From assembly GCF_020829495.1 (NCBI RefSeq), contig NZ_JAIVFQ010000028.1, forward strand, positions 17,440 to 81,439: DNA of 64,000 nt, written 5' to 3'. The DNA is from Nostoc favosum CHAB5714 (GTDB taxonomy: Bacteria; Cyanobacteriota; Cyanobacteriia; Cyanobacteriales; Nostocaceae). Of this stretch, positions 1 to 10,000 are shown piece after piece. Under the pieces are notes generated by a model. It saw only the letters and a program-made list of their open reading frames with translations, had not been told where the DNA came from and made no database searches. The stretch's first letter is position 1. Each line of letters begins with the position of its first letter. A program made the position numbers and the translations under genes.

Positions 1-2
1 TT

Positions 3-65
3 GCTGTTGAACCAGCAAGCAACGAAGTCTCGGTGGCAAGAAGCGTTAAAGTTGCCTTGAAATAA
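3..65 (+). CDS. 3' end of an upstream gene (partial)
   Basis: An open frame runs in from the window edge and stops with TAA at 63-65, ending ...VARSVKVALK. A second frame is also open to a TGA at 58-60, so the choice of frame is uncertain. Carotenoid-hydratase genes (cruF) often precede cruG in cyanobacteria, but nothing in these 20 residues allows that call. Confidence 0.3.
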   Translation, partial: AVEPASNEVSVARSVKVALK

Positions 66-109
66 GTCGATAAATTAGGGAGTGGGGAGTGGGAGATGAG
101 GGAGCAGGG

Positions 110-283
110 GGAGAAATCAATTCAAAATTCAAAATTCAAAATTCAAAATTAAAGAACTTCTGCCTTCTGCCTCCAGCAAGAACTGCCTCCTCTTTCCCCA
201 TGCCCCATGCCCCATGCCCCATGCCCAATGCCCCATGACCAATGACCCATGACCAATGACTAATGACTAATGACAACGCTTTG
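110..283. repeat. short tandem repeats upstream of the cruG-like gene
   Basis: Runs of AAAATTC, CCCATGC and (C/T)AATGAC-type heptamers follow one another. They are typical short tandem repeats of Nostoc intergenic DNA. They reach the start region of the next gene, and the first possible ATG (263) lies inside them. Confidence 0.7.
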
Positions 284-1495
284 ATGGTAGAAAGCACCAT
301 CTCACTTTTATTGCTACTTATCCAAGTACCAGCAACGGCGATTCTATTTTCGCGCCTGCTAAAGGGGCCAAGACGGCTTGCTCCAATAGAACCGCAACAG
401 CCGACACTGGAGCTTTTGGGTAAGGTTAGCGTCGTTGTTCCCACGCTGAACGAGGCGCTTCGCATTAGCCCGTTGTTAGCTGGTTTAAGCCAGCAAAGCT
501 ACGAAGTTCGGGAAATTATTGTTGTAGACAGCAAGTCTAGTGATGGTACACCGGACTTGGTAAAAGCGACACAGCAGAAAGATCCGCGCTTTCGGGTGAT
601 GACAGATGACCCCTTACCCTCTGGTTGGGTGGGGCGTCCTTGGGCGTTGCATAACGGTTTTCTATTTAGCTCTGAGGGTAGTCAGTGGTTTCTGGGGCTG
701 GATGCTGATATCCAACCGCATCCTGGTTTGGTTGCTGGTTTGGTGAAGACGGCCGAAGCACAGGGCTATGACCTCGTTTCCCTTTCACCCCAGTTCATTC
801 TCAAATATCCAGGAGAGTGCTGGCTACAACCGGCTTTGTTGATGACTCTGCTTTACCGATTTGACCCTGCTGGGATCAATACAGAGCAGCCAGAACGGGT
901 GATGGCAAATGGGCAGTGTTTTTTGTGTCGCCGCTCCGTTTTAGCTGCTGTGGGTGGCTATAGCAGTGCGAGTGGTTCTTTTTGTGATGATGTCACTTTG
1001 GCGCGAAATATTGCTGTTCAAGGGTATAAGGTGGGCTTTTTAGATGGCGCAAAGGTGCTGAAAGTACGGATGTATGAAGGGGCGATGGAGACGTGGAAGG
1101 AATGGGGGCGGAGTCTCGATCTCAAAGATGCAACTTCTCGTTCGCAGTTATGGGGAGATTTATGGCTACTCACATCCGTTCAAGGTCTACCCCTTTTAAT
1201 AGTCCTTACTTTTTTGTTGATTTCTCCCCCACACTCCTACTCGCTACAGACGGGATTAATCGCGTCTCTACCTACTCCCCCACTCCTTCTGCTAGGACTA
1301 AATTTATTCTTGGTGGTAATTCGCTTTGCTATGCTAATTGCGATCGCACCTTCTTATGATCGCAAAAGCGCTAAAGGTGGCTGGTTATTCTGGCTTTCCC
1401 CTTTGGCTGATCCCTTAGCTGTGCTGCGAATCTTCTTATCTGCGTTCCGCAAGCCACGCGAGTGGCGGGGACGCAAGTATAGTGGTGAGTTATGA
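284..1495 (+). CDS. cruG: Family 2 glycosyltransferase, CruG-like (carotenoid 2'-O-glycosyltransferase)
   Basis: A GT-A fold, membrane-associated glycosyltransferase of 403 residues. CruG adds the sugar to the 2' hydroxyl of myxol-type carotenoids. Visible motifs are VVVPTLNEA near the start, GWVGRPWALHNG (the acceptor-side motif of carotenoid and hopanoid GT2 enzymes), LDADIQPHP as the metal-binding DxD region, and CDDVTLARN. The C-terminal third holds two or three hydrophobic segments. An ATG at 263 is in frame but its codons come from the heptamer repeat, so I prefer the ATG at 284. The gene ends inside GAGTTAT repeats that supply the stop codon. The general family is clear; the CruG assignment rests on motif resemblance. 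An HpnB-like enzyme is the alternative. Confidence 0.6.
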   Translation: MVESTISLLLLLIQVPATAILFSRLLKGPRRLAPIEPQQPTLELLGKVSVVVPTLNEALRISPLLAGLSQQSYEVREIIVVDSKSSDGTPDLVKATQQKDPRFRVMTDDPLPSGWVGRPWALHNGFLFSSEGSQWFLGLDADIQPHPGLVAGLVKTAEAQGYDLVSLSPQFILKYPGECWLQPALLMTLLYRFDPAGINTEQPERVMANGQCFLCRRSVLAAVGGYSSASGSFCDDVTLARNIAVQGYKVGFLDGAKVLKVRMYEGAMETWKEWGRSLDLKDATSRSQLWGDLWLLTSVQGLPLLIVLTFLLISPPHSYSLQTGLIASLPTPPLLLLGLNLFLVVIRFAMLIAIAPSYDRKSAKGGWLFWLSPLADPLAVLRIFLSAFRKPREWRGRKYSGEL

Positions 1496-1516
1496 GTTAT
1501 GAGTTATGAGTTATGA
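1485..1516. repeat. GAGTTAT heptamer repeat at gene end
   Basis: Four GAGTTAT units overlap the end of the glycosyltransferase gene and provide its last codons and TGA stop. Confidence 0.7.
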
Positions 1517-1556
1517 ATTTTCAACTCCTCACTCCTAACTCTAAACTCCTAACTCC

Positions 1557-2465
1557 CTACTCCTCTTCACCTCCTACTTTATCCCCGCGTTCCAGTTCCC
1601 AAAGAATTTGATTTCCTTCACGGCGTACCCGTGACACTATCCAGTTTCGCCAGCGCCATTGATCTCCCCGACTGGTAACAGCGCTGGCGTGGACATCCAT
1701 CAAGTCTGCTAACTCAGAACTGGTGATTAAATAGCCTTTTTCTGAAATTTCGTCAGCGATACGCAGAGTTTCGACCAAGCTGCGGAGTTGCGAAACCCTC
1801 ATTTCTGGCGGTTTTTCATCGGTTGCGGCCGCAGTTGGCCCAGTAGATGGTTCCATAACGGTTATTTCTGGTGCAGAAGTACTGATTTCTTGCGGACTTT
1901 GGTTAATTATTCGAGAGTTTTTTTCATAATCAGCTACTTTTGCTACATTTAGGTCATTTGTGGAAGGTAAAGATTTATAAAAATTTGTAGGTGTTAATTG
2001 TTGTAGCGAAGGAATTTTACCACTGGCGTATGTGCGAGCGATCGCATCACAACGTTCGTTACCTATGTTACCAGAATGTCCCCTGACGTGTTGCCATTTT
2101 ACTTGTTGGGTATTAAGTTCATCGAGAGTTTCCAAAAGCTCTTGGTTTTGGACGGGTTTACCATCTGACTTTTTCCAGCCTTTCTTTTTCCAGCCTTTCA
2201 CCCACTTGGTAAGGCAGTTAATCAGGTATTCGCTATCGGTATGAAGGATAATGGGTTGGGTTTGTTGAGATGTTTGCAGGAATTGGAGGGCTGCGATCGC
2301 AGCTTGCATTTCCATTTTATTATTAGTGGTATGAGGGGATGCATCGCCCATTTCGTGGATTGAACCATCGCTAAAATAGACGACAACTCCCCAACCGCCA
2401 GGGCCAGGGTTTCCGGTGCAAGCACCATCGGTGTATATGCTTTGGATTGTGGGTTGAGTGGACAT
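1557..2465 (-). CDS. rnhA: Ribonuclease HI with C-terminal extension
   Basis: Cleaves the RNA strand of RNA-DNA hybrids. Residues 8-148 form a full RNase HI domain. The catalytic set is visible as D13 (YTDGAC), E52 (NKMEMQ), D77 (LHTDSEY) and D140 (NERCD), with H130 in the flexible RGHSG loop. The basic handle WVKGWKKKGWKKSDG is present at 88-102. The protein is 302 residues, about twice the E. coli enzyme. Residues 150-220 look like a low-complexity linker, and 220-297 form a compact domain (MRVSQLRSLVETL ... ISEKGYLITSSELADLM ... WRWRNWIVSRVRREGN) that resembles a winged-helix module. That extra domain may bind nucleic acid, which is inference. Confidence 0.93.
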   Translation of the reverse strand: MSTQPTIQSIYTDGACTGNPGPGGWGVVVYFSDGSIHEMGDASPHTTNNKMEMQAAIAALQFLQTSQQTQPIILHTDSEYLINCLTKWVKGWKKKGWKKSDGKPVQNQELLETLDELNTQQVKWQHVRGHSGNIGNERCDAIARTYASGKIPSLQQLTPTNFYKSLPSTNDLNVAKVADYEKNSRIINQSPQEISTSAPEITVMEPSTGPTAAATDEKPPEMRVSQLRSLVETLRIADEISEKGYLITSSELADLMDVHASAVTSRGDQWRWRNWIVSRVRREGNQILWELERGDKVGGEEE

Positions 2466-3083
2466 GGTTTAGGATATCGAACCGCAAAGGACGAGGCAGG
2501 CGCTAACAGCGGGTTTCCCGACTTATTCGCTCTTAGCGTTCCCGTAGGGTAGCAACTGCCGTGCTAAGGACGCTAAGGAAGAGTGATTAGCTGCGAATTG
2601 TTTTAACGAATATCCAGGCTATTATAGTTACCTTTCACATAGCCAAATATAGACAGGCTATTTTACAGGTGTTTGAGCTACTCCAATTTCAGCATGGACA
2701 CGCTTAAATGTTGAAGTAATACGCCTTGGATGTACTACCTGACATCCCCTATCCCTCTGAACTATATTCATCAGGATTACTTTTCTTAGGTGATTAAGGT
2801 CTACTTAATCTTAATGACGAGGCTCGAAAAACTTTTCAAGTTGTCTATCTCAAACTATCATAAATGTATATGTTTAGGTTAATTTGGCTACAAAATGAAT
2901 GAAGTTTTAACATACTGGTTCGCACTGCGGCTAAGGTAACTAACGATGTGGGCGGGAAGATTAAGTTAAAACTAAGGTGAGTTGCAGCAGTTTTCATGTA
3001 TTTGAACCACATTTCTCGTAGGGGCACAGCAATGCTGTGCCCTTACTGCGCGATCTATTTAACTGAAAATAGCTGTAATTTTT
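2466..3083. other. Intergenic region with a dispersed CCGCAAAGG-type repeat and a palindrome
   Basis: No credible gene. It holds a degenerate GAACCGCAAAGGAC repeat near 2478 and a perfect palindrome core, GGGCACAGCAATGCTGTGCCC apart from the central base (3022-3042). The same palindrome recurs at 33652-33672. Confidence 0.5.
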
Positions 3084-3252
3084 GTCAGTTGATACAATCG
3101 CATTGTTAGCCGATACAATCGCATTGTCAGTCGATACAATGCCATTGTTAGTCGATACAATCGCATTGTCAGTCGATACAATGCCATTGTTAGTCAAAAC
3201 AATCGCATTGTTAGTCGATACAATCGCATTGTCAGTCGATGCAATAACAATG
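3084..3252. repeat. 21-bp tandem array, about 8 copies
   Basis: The unit is GTTAGTCGATACAATCGCATT, with GCCATT and CAGTC variants. Units start at 3091, 3112, 3133, 3154, 3175, 3196, 3217 and 3238. Frames on both strands stay open through it, giving VDTIALS or STDNAIV heptads, but there is no sign of translation. Confidence 0.9.
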
Positions 3253-3360
3253 CAGAAGGTTGCGTTTAAATAGCCTCCGTGAGTTGGAAAGCATTAATTG
3301 TCCGCTAATCTACCTACGCGGACTTAGTTTTGATGGTTCCGCGATTTCTAATCGCCAGGG

Positions 3361-5559
3361 TTACATACGTTTCAAATCTTGTAAAACTGCGGCGGCTGAT
3401 TGATAGCGATCGCTAAAATGATAGCAAACCATTTTATCTAAAATCACCGCTAATTCTTCACTCACTTGTGCTGTTTGCCGCCACATAATATTACCCGTTT
3501 CTGGATCTGGGTGGAGGTCTTGTGGTGCTATCCCAGTTATGGCTTGAATGGCAATCATTCCTAAAGCGTAAATGTCACTGCATAAGCGCGGATGACCGGC
3601 AAATTGTTCTGGAGGTGCATAACCCCGCGTCCCAATGGCTACTGTGGCTAATTCTGTTTGCTCACTACTTGGCGGTTGCATCAATTTGACTGCACCAAAG
3701 TCAATCAATACCAGCCGATTGTCTTGAGCGCATCTAATAATATTAGCCGGTTTGATATCACGATGAATCACTCGATGCTGGTGAACAAATTCTAGAACTT
3801 CTAAAACTTGTTTTAACATCTCAATCACAAATGATTCGTTTTGCACATTCCGCACAGGTGGTAATTCTTCACTTAGGGTATGTCCCTCGATATATTCTTG
3901 AATCAAATAAAATTCTTGGTCATCTTCAAAATAAGCAAGTAGTTCGGGAATCTGATGATGTTTACCCAAAGATTGTAATATTTCAGCTTCACTATTAAAC
4001 AACCTACGAGCAACTTGCAAAAATCGTGTATCTTGACGGGCTGGCATTAACTTTTTAACTACGCAAATCGGATTACCTGGGCGTTGAGTATCCTGTGCTA
4101 AATAAGTGCGGCCAAATCCACCAGCACCGAGAACTTGAGAGATTTTGTAGCGTCCACTCAAAAGCAAATCACCTGATTTTATTTCTGGTGAATCAACTGG
4201 GGGAGGAAAATCAAGATAGGAGTCGGGAAGTGCTGTTTTATCTTCTAAGAGTACATTTAATTGAGCGATCGCTTCTTGTTGTTTTTCAACTTGCAGAATA
4301 ATCACCTGAGTTTGTCGCTGATTTTGGTAGCTAGTATAAGTAATCACACAAATGCTACTAATCACCAAAGCGAGGGCAGAGGGAACTAATGGTATCCATC
4401 CGGCTTGCAAAAACAAAGCAACGCAGATTCCTATTAAGCCAAGTAGAGTTGTCCCGACCACCACTAGCAACAGCAACGGATTTTGCCACCGCCATGCTAT
4501 AATCCCACCTAAAAGCGACCAGCCCCACACCCAAATAAGTTCCGCCCAGTCTGGCCAATACCAAATTAGAGCTCGCCCATCCAACACTGTACTGATGAGT
4601 TGACTTGCTATCTGTGCATGAATAAACAGAGCAGGCATTCTGGCTGGTTGATCTGGCAAAGCGCTGTAGGGTGTATAAAAGCTACTTTGAGGTAAATTAG
4701 CGGCAGTAGCGCCAATAATTACAAGGCGGTCTTTGACTAAATTGGGTTTGACTTGTCCACTGAGGACTTGTGTGAGGGTTACTTCGTCGGCGAGGCTGTT
4801 GGGGTGATGGTAATTTAATAATATTTGATAGCCATCTGCATCTAGATGTTGGTAGCTACCGGAATTTGGTTGTAAACGCCAGAACAGGGTTTTACCTAAC
4901 TTAAAATCTCCTTTATTAGTAAAGTCATATTCAATGCCTTGTTTTTCCAGATAATTAATTGCTATTAACGCACCAAATGCAAATGATGTTGTACATTTTT
5001 TGTATGGAGAGTTAACAAATAACAAACTGCGGCGAATAATTTGGTCGTTTTCATTGTCAGCAACCACATTGCCAAACCCAACATTCTCTATAGGTAAATT
5101 TGGCGGTGGTGGGATTTCATCTCTACCCAAGCTGCTGAAAAAACAGGTGCTGACGATGTTATCTTTATTTTGCAAATTAGCTGCCAAATACTTGTTTTCT
5201 GGTTGGAAAAGATATAAACCAACAATTCGCGGTTGATAAGTCTCTATTTTCTTTAACAGCTGATTTATTGTATGATCTGATGGAGTCCCTTTCTCTCGTT
5301 TGAGATCCTCGTCAGTGATTTTTACCAGCAAAATCCGCTTATCAGGTGCTTCTGCTAGACGCGATCGCAACATCTGATCATAAACTCTCAACTCCCAAGG
5401 CTGCAACCATTTGAGTTCCCGAACTCCCCAGATAAAGGCGGTAACTCCTACACTGGTAACTAAAATAATTTGCAACCAGCTTTTGCTCTTGAAAGTTTCA
5501 CGCGAATCCTGAACTTTGACAAAGGGGACACGGAGTTTTTCTAATAGTCCACTAATCAC
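3361..5559 (-). CDS. CHASE2-domain serine/threonine protein kinase
   Basis: A membrane-bound receptor kinase. An N-terminal helix (about residues 30-47) is followed by an extracytoplasmic CHASE2 sensor domain (about 50-330), with DQMLRSRLAE and ILLVKITDEDL near its start. A cluster of hydrophobic helices lies at about 335-415 and a short coiled coil at 415-440. The C-terminal Hanks-type kinase domain shows the glycine loop GAGGFGRTYLA, a VVKKL lysine, HRDIKPANI near residue 598, DFGAVK and the APPEQ activation segment. It probably senses a periplasmic cue and phosphorylates cytoplasmic proteins; the signal is unknown. Start is GTG. The gene has no same-strand partner nearby. Confidence 0.93.
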   Translation of the reverse strand: MISGLLEKLRVPFVKVQDSRETFKSKSWLQIILVTSVGVTAFIWGVRELKWLQPWELRVYDQMLRSRLAEAPDKRILLVKITDEDLKREKGTPSDHTINQLLKKIETYQPRIVGLYLFQPENKYLAANLQNKDNIVSTCFFSSLGRDEIPPPPNLPIENVGFGNVVADNENDQIIRRSLLFVNSPYKKCTTSFAFGALIAINYLEKQGIEYDFTNKGDFKLGKTLFWRLQPNSGSYQHLDADGYQILLNYHHPNSLADEVTLTQVLSGQVKPNLVKDRLVIIGATAANLPQSSFYTPYSALPDQPARMPALFIHAQIASQLISTVLDGRALIWYWPDWAELIWVWGWSLLGGIIAWRWQNPLLLLVVVGTTLLGLIGICVALFLQAGWIPLVPSALALVISSICVITYTSYQNQRQTQVIILQVEKQQEAIAQLNVLLEDKTALPDSYLDFPPPVDSPEIKSGDLLLSGRYKISQVLGAGGFGRTYLAQDTQRPGNPICVVKKLMPARQDTRFLQVARRLFNSEAEILQSLGKHHQIPELLAYFEDDQEFYLIQEYIEGHTLSEELPPVRNVQNESFVIEMLKQVLEVLEFVHQHRVIHRDIKPANIIRCAQDNRLVLIDFGAVKLMQPPSSEQTELATVAIGTRGYAPPEQFAGHPRLCSDIYALGMIAIQAITGIAPQDLHPDPETGNIMWRQTAQVSEELAVILDKMVCYHFSDRYQSAAAVLQDLKRM

Positions 5560-5711
5560 GGCGTTGCGGCGGTAGCCTGAATTGGGTAGATTTTGCAGGC
5601 GCAGAAGTTAATTTTCTGACTCTAGGTTAATTAGCTTTTAACCTGAGCTTCTATATTAATGTAACAATTTACTTGCTGCTTAGAGACTAGACAAGCGATT
5701 GGGCTATGCAG

Positions 5712-5996
5712 CTAATCATCCGTTTGAGATGTTTGAGCATCTTTAACAGCACTGGCAATTGGGAAAGAAATAGGATTAGTAGATGGGGTTAGTGAATCTA
5801 ACTCGGATTGTTCGAGTGATGCCTCAATGCTTGAATCAGCAAAATAGGAGTCAAATATTTTATCATAGTTAGAAGCAACAGCTAAAAAAGCGCCACCTAA
5901 AATATAGATAGGTAATGGCAAATTAAATTCTTGCAACCAGTCAAACAGTTCCGCTAAGGCAAATAACACAAAAAAGCAGGCAAGCCAAACCCTCAT
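5712..5996 (-). CDS. Small membrane protein of unknown function
   Basis: A 94-residue protein with two hydrophobic segments (about residues 3-17 and 28-42) around FDWLQEFNLPLP, then an acidic, Ser/Thr-rich tail. I do not recognise the family. It lies downstream of nothing obvious on its strand, 150 bp before the kinase start, so the two might be cotranscribed. Confidence 0.55.
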   Translation of the reverse strand: MRVWLACFFVLFALAELFDWLQEFNLPLPIYILGGAFLAVASNYDKIFDSYFADSSIEASLEQSELDSLTPSTNPISFPIASAVKDAQTSQTDD

Positions 5997-6085
5997 ATTT
6001 TTATTCTCTCGATTGAAACAACTCTATTAATAGCTTAAATAGGTTGCCTAATAGTTGATGTAGTACATAATCACCAACTTACAAC

Positions 6086-6479
6086 AGACCTCTTGCAAAA
6101 GTCCTAGATGTGTGGGACAAGTTGGGTAGCATTGATGACGTTGGAAAAAAAAGAGAGTACCTCACCTACTTCCAAACAAGTAAATGCGTACGCTCAACAA
6201 GCAAATGCTGTCGCTCAACAAGTAAATGCGTACGCTCAACAAGCAAATGCTGTCGCTCAACAAGCAAATGCTGTTGCTCAACAAGCAAATGTTGTCGCTC
6301 AACAAGCAAATGCTGTCGCTCAACAAGCAAATGCGTACGCTCAACAAGCAAATGCTGTCGCTCAACAAGCAAATGCGTACGCTCAACAAGCAAATGCTGT
6401 CGCTCAACAAGCAAATGCGTACGCTCAACCTGACTTTTGACGGGATGTGGAAAAGGGGATAGACTTTTGCAAGAGGTCT
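6086..6479. mobile_element. Inverted-repeat element (MITE-like) carrying a 21-bp tandem array
   Basis: The ends are a perfect 18-bp inverted repeat, AGACCTCTTGCAAAAGTC at 6086-6103 and its complement at 6462-6479. AAC directly flanks both ends (6083-6085 and 6480-6482), as a 3-bp target duplication would. No transposase is present. Inside, 12 units of a 21-bp repeat fill most of the element. Confidence 0.75.
6178..6429. repeat. 21-bp tandem array, 12 copies
   Basis: The unit is AAGCAAATGCTGTCGCTCAAC, with GCGTACGC and GTTGTC variants. It encodes (Q)QANAVA/QANAYA heptads in one frame and is open in five frames. The frame starting at 6108 could give a 110-residue product, but period and openness follow from the 21-bp unit. 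Confidence 0.92.
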
Positions 6480-6567
6480 AACCTCTATAACTCTAGATAG
6501 ATGTAGTGAGAGTTATAGCATCTGCTATATTCCAATATCTACTAGAAAAATAAAAATATATTTAGCT

Positions 6568-6801
6568 TATGCCTCAATCGAACAGCTAAGGATTGCACAG
6601 TTGGTTCGTGAGACTTGGCAGTGCCTCAAACTTTCACAGGTAAAACTGGCAACGATGTTAGGAGTTTCGTTCTACAGTATAAACCGATGGCAAAACGGAC
6701 GGACACGACCTTCGCCACTGGCTATGAAACAAATTAAAGAGCTATTACACTAAATGGGAGAACCCGGTGAAGCGCTTTTAGCCAGATACTTTAAAAAATG
6801 A
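6568..6801 (+). pseudogene. Decayed XRE-type helix-turn-helix gene
   Basis: The frame reads YASIEQLRIAQLVRETWQ, then LKLSQVKLATMLGVSFYSINRW, then RPSPLAMKQIKELLH, which is a Cro/XRE DNA-binding domain. A TAA at 6751-6753 interrupts it, and the same frame goes on as MGEPGEALLARYFKK to a TGA at 6799-6801. Intact relatives such as the gene at 34237 continue through this point, so TAA probably replaced CAA. No in-frame ATG is seen at the 5' end. It stands where the intact XRE gene stands in front of the second hybrid kinase. Confidence 0.65.
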
Positions 6802-6844
6802 GGAGCAGAGACTGTGACTAAAGAGGCAAAGGGCAGGGGACAAT

Positions 6845-6979
6845 AAAATATTAGGTGTGATTGAATTTTTTAGCAACCAACTTTTAGAGCCTGACACCAA
6901 TTTACTCCAAATGATCAGTGCGATCGCCACTCAGATTGGTCAATTCATCGAGCAGCAGCGAAATTTGTCGTTACTGTAA
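6845..6979 (+). pseudogene. GAF-domain remnant, 5' part of the ancestral hybrid kinase gene
   Basis: The frame encodes LGVIEFFSNQLLEPD, then NLLQMISAIATQIGQFIE, the end of a GAF domain as found in PAS/GAF kinases. It stops with TAA at 6977-6979. The codons after the stop (ESEEKSRRILETLG) run in the same frame straight into the kinase gene at 7007. The kinase has therefore probably lost its N-terminal GAF through a nonsense mutation and 5' loss. Confidence 0.65.
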
Positions 6980-7006
6980 GAAAGTGAGGAAAAATCTCGC
7001 CGGATT

Positions 7007-10000
7007 TTGGAAACATTAGGTGTCTCGATTGAGAAAGAAAATTTTCCCCTTGTTAAAGATTTAATTTATCATCTAAAAGCTCAAGAGGTTACAGATTTGC
7101 GGCAATATTTGGGTGAACAGGAGCAAGTAGAAGAAAATCTGCGTCATAGTGAAGCACGCTACCGCTCACTGGCAGAAGCAAGCGCATCCATCGTCTGGAG
7201 TGCGGGGCCTTGGGGCAACGTTGTTGACGAGATTCCAACTTGGGAGGCGTTCACTGGGCAAAGTCCCGAAGAATACAAAGGATGGGGTTGGGTTGACGCA
7301 CTGCACCCAGATGACCGTACATCTGTAGCTGCTATTTGGAGACAGGCCTTTTTTGGACGCAGCGTTGCAGTTGCCGAGTATCGTGTTCTGCGGCATGACG
7401 GCGAATACCGTTACATGAATATACGCGGTGTGCCTATACTTGATGAAACAGGCGAAATTCAGGAATGGGTAGGAATGTGCGTAGATATTAGCGAAGGCAA
7501 GCAAGCTGAGGCAGAACGTGAGCAATTGCTGGCGCTACTGAAAACAGAACAGACTCGCTTGGTTGAAGCTAACGTTCTGCTTGATACCCTCTTCAATAAC
7601 GCACCTATAGGTATTGGTCTATGGGATGAGAAATTAAGATACGTTCGGTTGAATGACGCTTTAGCTGAGATTAATGGTTTTCCCCAAGAGGTGCATATCG
7701 GTAAGACTGTCGCCCAAGTGCTACCTGGAGTAGATTCTACGGTCATGGAAGCTTTTCGTAATGTGATCGAGACTGGAGAATCTATTGCCCAAGAGGCCAG
7801 TGGAGAGACACCTGCCGCGCCTGGAAAGCAGCGGCACTGGTCGGTAAATTATTATCCAATTCAACTACCAGATGATATTACTTGGGTGGGTGCAATCTGC
7901 CAAGAAATCACGGATCGCAAGCAAGCAGAAGTCGAGCGCCAACAGCTATTTGAGCGGGAGCAAGCGGCTCGTGTTGAGGCTGAAGCTGCCAAAGAGCAAG
8001 TTACCAAGATTTTAGAAAGTATCACTGATGGCTTTCTTGCCTTTGACAGTGAGTGGCGCTTTACCTACCTCAATCATCAGGGAGGCATAAATCTGGGGCG
8101 TTCCTGCGAGGATTTGCTCGGAAAAAATTTGTGGTCAGAGTTTCCAGAACTGGCTGATACTAGCTTTGGTCAGCTTTATCAAAGGGCAGTTGCTCTAGGA
8201 ATGCCCCTTGAGCTTGAAGATTATTACCCACCCTTTGATGCATGGTTTGCGGTTCGCGCCTATCCTTCAGCCACAGGGTTATCAGTTTATTTCCGTAATA
8301 TTAGTATACGCAAACAGGCAGAGGCAAAACTGCGCGAGAGTGAGGCGTGTTTTCGGCTGATGGCTGAGAATTCAACTGATATTATTTCACGCCATACAGT
8401 AGATGGAATTCTTCTTTACGTTTCACCAGCTTGCTACACAGTATTGGGGTATCAGCCAGAGGAACTAGTAGGTCATTCCAGCCAGGAGTTAGTTCACCCT
8501 GACGATTTGGCAGAGATTGCCAGGAATTATCCAGTCAATGCCGATTTACCAGATATTTATACTATTACTCACCGCGCTCGTCACAAAGACGGACATTATA
8601 TTTGGTTGGAAGCAACTGTTCGAGCTATTCGCGATCGCCAAACTAAAGAAATTTTAGAGATGCAAGCGTCTTCGCGGGATATTACAGAGCGCAAGCAGGT
8701 GGAGGTGGAGCAGCGTTTTCTAGCTGACGCTAGTGAGATTTTGGCTGCATCATTAGACTACGAGACAACCTTAGCCAGTTTAGCGCGTTTGGCAGTGCCT
8801 GAAATAGCTGATTGGTGCTTAGTTGATATTATTTGTGACAATCAATTAGTCCGCCGGGTTGCAGCAGCCCATGCCGATCCAAAAAAACAAGAATTAGTAG
8901 AACAGTTACAAAATTATCCGCCTGATTTGACACGAAAAGAAGGTATTGCTGAGGTAATACGGACAGGCAAATCACAAATTACTCATTTTATTTCTGATGA
9001 ACAGATACAAGCGGTAAGCCATAATGCCAGTCATCAAAAAATCTTGCAAGAACTAAATCCGACATCTGGTATTAGTGTACCCCTCATAATTCGGGGACGG
9101 GTGCTGGGAGCTATGACTTTGGTATCTTCTTCAGGTCGTCGCTACGATACCAAAAGCCTAATGTTATCAGAAGAGTTAGCTCGCCGGGCTGCCGTAGCCG
9201 TTGATAATGCCCGACTATATACAGAAACACAGCAATCTCAACAGGCGGCTTTACGGGCAGCATCTCGCACTGCGCGTCTGCAAGGCATTACCGCCGCACT
9301 TTCTGAATCTCTGACTCCGGCACAGGTTGCTGAAGTAATGGTAGAGCAAGGTATGGCAGCTTTGGGAGCTAGTTCTGCTTTAGTAGCACTAGTGACTAAT
9401 AGCAGCACTGAACTAGAAATTGTCCGTGCAGTAGGTTATCAACAGGAAGCAGTAGATTCATGGCGTCGATTCTCTATTAATGCATCCGTACCACTGGCAG
9501 AAGCAGTGAGAAACAAGCAGCCCATCTGGCAAGAGTCAACAGCAGCGAGGATTGCTCGTTACTCACATCTTGGTAAGGAATACGCCCAGGTTGACTACGG
9601 AGCTTGGATTTCAATTCCATTGATCATCGAGGGGCGAGCCATAGGTGGAATGTCTCTAGCTTTTGCCGAAATTCAGGAGTTTAGTCAGGATGACCAACCC
9701 TTCATGCTGGCACTAGCACAGCAGTGCGCTCAAGCGATGGAACGGGCCCGTCTATACGAGGCAGAGCAAACGGCACGGGAAGCAGCAGAAAACGCTAACC
9801 GAATTAAAGACGAATTTCTAGCAGTCCTTTCTCATGAATTGCGATCGCCACTCAACCCAATTTTAGGATGGTCTAAGCTACTCCAAACCAAAAAACTTGA
9901 TGAAAAGACAATCCCTCAAGCGCTGAAGACTATTGAACGAAATGCTAGGTTACAAGCTCAACTGATTGAAGACTTACTGGATATCTCCCGGATTTTACAA

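Noticed and set aside
6108..6440. 110-residue QANAVA-repeat protein
   Set aside because: The frame exists only because the 21-bp unit lacks stops; five frames are open. No ribosome site, and it lies within a mobile element.
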